From positions 112,502 through 176,501 of the forward strand of contig SVOZ01000004.1 of assembly GCA_015066115.1 (NCBI GenBank): a stretch of 64,000 nucleotides of DNA, written 5' to 3'. A program made the position numbers and the translations under genes. Within the stretch, counting starts at the first letter, position 1; the number at the start of each line of letters is the position of its first letter. Origin of the DNA: Oscillospiraceae bacterium. GTDB taxonomy: Bacteria; Bacillota; Clostridia; Oscillospirales; Ruminococcaceae. The notes beneath the pieces are model-generated. The model was given only the letters and a program-made list of their open reading frames with translations, made no database searches and was not told the DNA's origin. Shown here in pieces: positions 61,425 to 64,000 of this stretch.

Positions 61425-61622
61425 AATGTATTCCTCTTAGAAGTTGATTAGGTTTAATATTTCTATGATTAAAAGCAAACCATTTTATATTCCCCTTTTT
61501 TGATAGCTTAGTATTTATAATACATTTTGATATTTAGTTTAAAAAGATTCATTTATCCTTATGTTTATTATAAAGTATAATCTTGGAAATAGCAAATTAC
61601 AAATTGGTTACACTTTATTCTT

Positions 61623-61651
61623 TTGTCTGAATTTGTCAAAATTTGTATATT
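61623..61651 (+). promoter_or_regulatory. Upstream promoter-like sequence before uvrB
   Basis: TTGTCT, 17 bases, TATATT. It lies about 315 bases before uvrB; in such AT-rich DNA chance matches are common. Confidence 0.35.
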
Positions 61652-61758
61652 ATAAGAAAAACTTGAACAAATATATCGGCAAAGGAAAATATAAATATAA
61701 ACATACGGTTCTGTTATGTACTAACACCTTGTCTACTTAAAAAGTATCTGTTCCTTTA

Positions 61759-61787
61759 TTTACTTATTAATTATTTTGTGGTATAAT
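61759..61787 (+). promoter_or_regulatory. Probable uvrB promoter
   Basis: TTTACT, 17 bases, TATAAT, with TATAAT repeated in part just after. About 180 bases before the uvrB start, giving a long untranslated leader. Confidence 0.5.
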
Positions 61788-61966
61788 ATAATATCTATAA
61801 TCTAAATCATGCTAATTAGTGCTATTTAGTTTTACGGCGTTGGATTTATATGATTTTGTGACCTAAATTCGTGTAATTTACTATTCGCCAAGTTTTTGAG
61901 GAAAATTTAAGTGAATTTAAGGCAAGAAAATGGTAGAAAATAATCAAAAAAGAGAGGAGTGAGAAG

Positions 61967-63931
<1,965 letters not shown>

Positions 63932-63957
63932 AAGGACTCAGACCTGCACAAGCCTAA

Positions 63958-63995
63958 AAAACATCGCCCTGAGCTTTTGCTCAGGGCGATGTTTT
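63958..63995 (+). terminator. Terminator of uvrB
   Basis: ACATCGCCCTGAGC-TTTT-GCTCAGGGCGATGT, 14 perfect pairs with a short T run and AAAAA before it, so it may act on both strands. Confidence 0.9.
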
Positions 63996-64000
63996 GGTGC

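Larger units (their letters stand above)
61425..61966. other. Long AT-rich gap upstream of uvrB
   Basis: 540 bases without a supportable gene. On the + strand it holds two promoter-like sequences (listed separately) and a leader of roughly 170 bases before uvrB. No LexA-type GAAC-N4-GTTC box was seen by eye. Whether a small RNA is made here is unknown. Confidence 0.6.

Noticed and set aside
61425-61966. LexA/SOS box upstream of uvrB
   Set aside because: Partial matches such as GAACAAATATAT lack the second half-site.

Overview
The window reads as a chromosomal segment of a low-to-moderate GC Firmicute, most likely a Clostridia member of the Oscillospiraceae/Ruminococcaceae type. The evidence is the clostridial order of the ribosomal genes, a four-cysteine S14 and a zinc-type adenylate kinase, an rnfCDGEAB operon, the GlgC/GlgD pair typical of Firmicutes, a TAXI-type TRAP transporter, a YolD/Y-family polymerase pair, strong AGGAGG-type ribosome binding sites and many -35/17 bp/-10 promoters of the housekeeping type. 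No rRNA, tRNA, CRISPR array, phage or intact insertion sequence was seen.

Layout. 1-10.8 kb: the 3' part of the S10/spc/alpha ribosomal superoperon (rpmC' to rplQ, with secY, adk, map, infA and rpoA), ended by a strong terminator. 10.8-18.5 kb: an energy-conserving Rnf operon with its flavin transferase (apbE), a NusG-domain-II protein, a Gx-family membrane protein, rnfCDGEAB and a HAD phosphatase. 18.6-26.8 kb: glycogen synthesis and breakdown (glgC, glgD, glgA, glgP, GH13) behind a promoter preceded by phased A/T tracts. 26.8-28.4 kb: a Y-family DNA polymerase and YolD partner. 28.4-31.7 kb: a TAXI receptor and fused TRAP permease. 31.7-37.7 kb: nucleoside catabolism (deoB, cdd, pdp) continuing into an MFS carrier and a GH2 glycosidase. 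37.8-38.3 kb: a gene-free mosaic of palindromic repeats. 38.3-39.3 kb (minus): azlCD. 39.5-45.05 kb: a sugar ABC importer without ATPase, followed by a second alpha-glucan phosphorylase. 45.3-47.6 kb: a cysteine-rich protein of unknown function, a membrane protein (minus) and ruvX. 47.6-51.6 kb (minus): an operon of a DUF3048 lipoprotein, a PfkB sugar kinase, a mannitol-1-phosphate-dehydrogenase-like enzyme and a fructose-6-phosphate-aldolase-like enzyme. 51.7-55.3 kb: an unknown gene coupled to an M14 carboxypeptidase, a convergent D,D-carboxypeptidase and a metallophosphoesterase. 55.5-57.5 kb (minus): trkA/trkH potassium uptake. 57.6-64 kb: putP, an SDR enzyme (minus, possibly leaderless), a small membrane protein, a lipoprotein (minus) and uvrB.

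How it fits together. The metabolic genes describe a saccharolytic anaerobe that stores glucose as glycogen, takes up oligosaccharides by ABC transport and degrades alpha-glucans by phosphorolysis, salvages nucleosides, and couples ferredoxin/NAD redox to an ion gradient through Rnf. That gradient could in turn drive the sodium symporter.

The items most worth a second look are a REPIN-like repeat family with covarying palindromic arms (two copies), a second imperfect inverted-repeat family (one full copy, one half copy abutting azlD), structured gaps between ribosomal genes (S17-L14, map-infA, S4-rpoA), a cysteine tail on RnfE, the kinase/dehydrogenase/aldolase operon whose three enzymes could meet at fructose-6-phosphate, the Cys-rich orphan, and a promoter that appears to start transcription at the start codon of the SDR gene. 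I did not find a defence system or a clearly novel multi-gene machine; the novelty here lies in the small elements and in operon composition. All identifications come from reading sequence and motifs; no database search was run.
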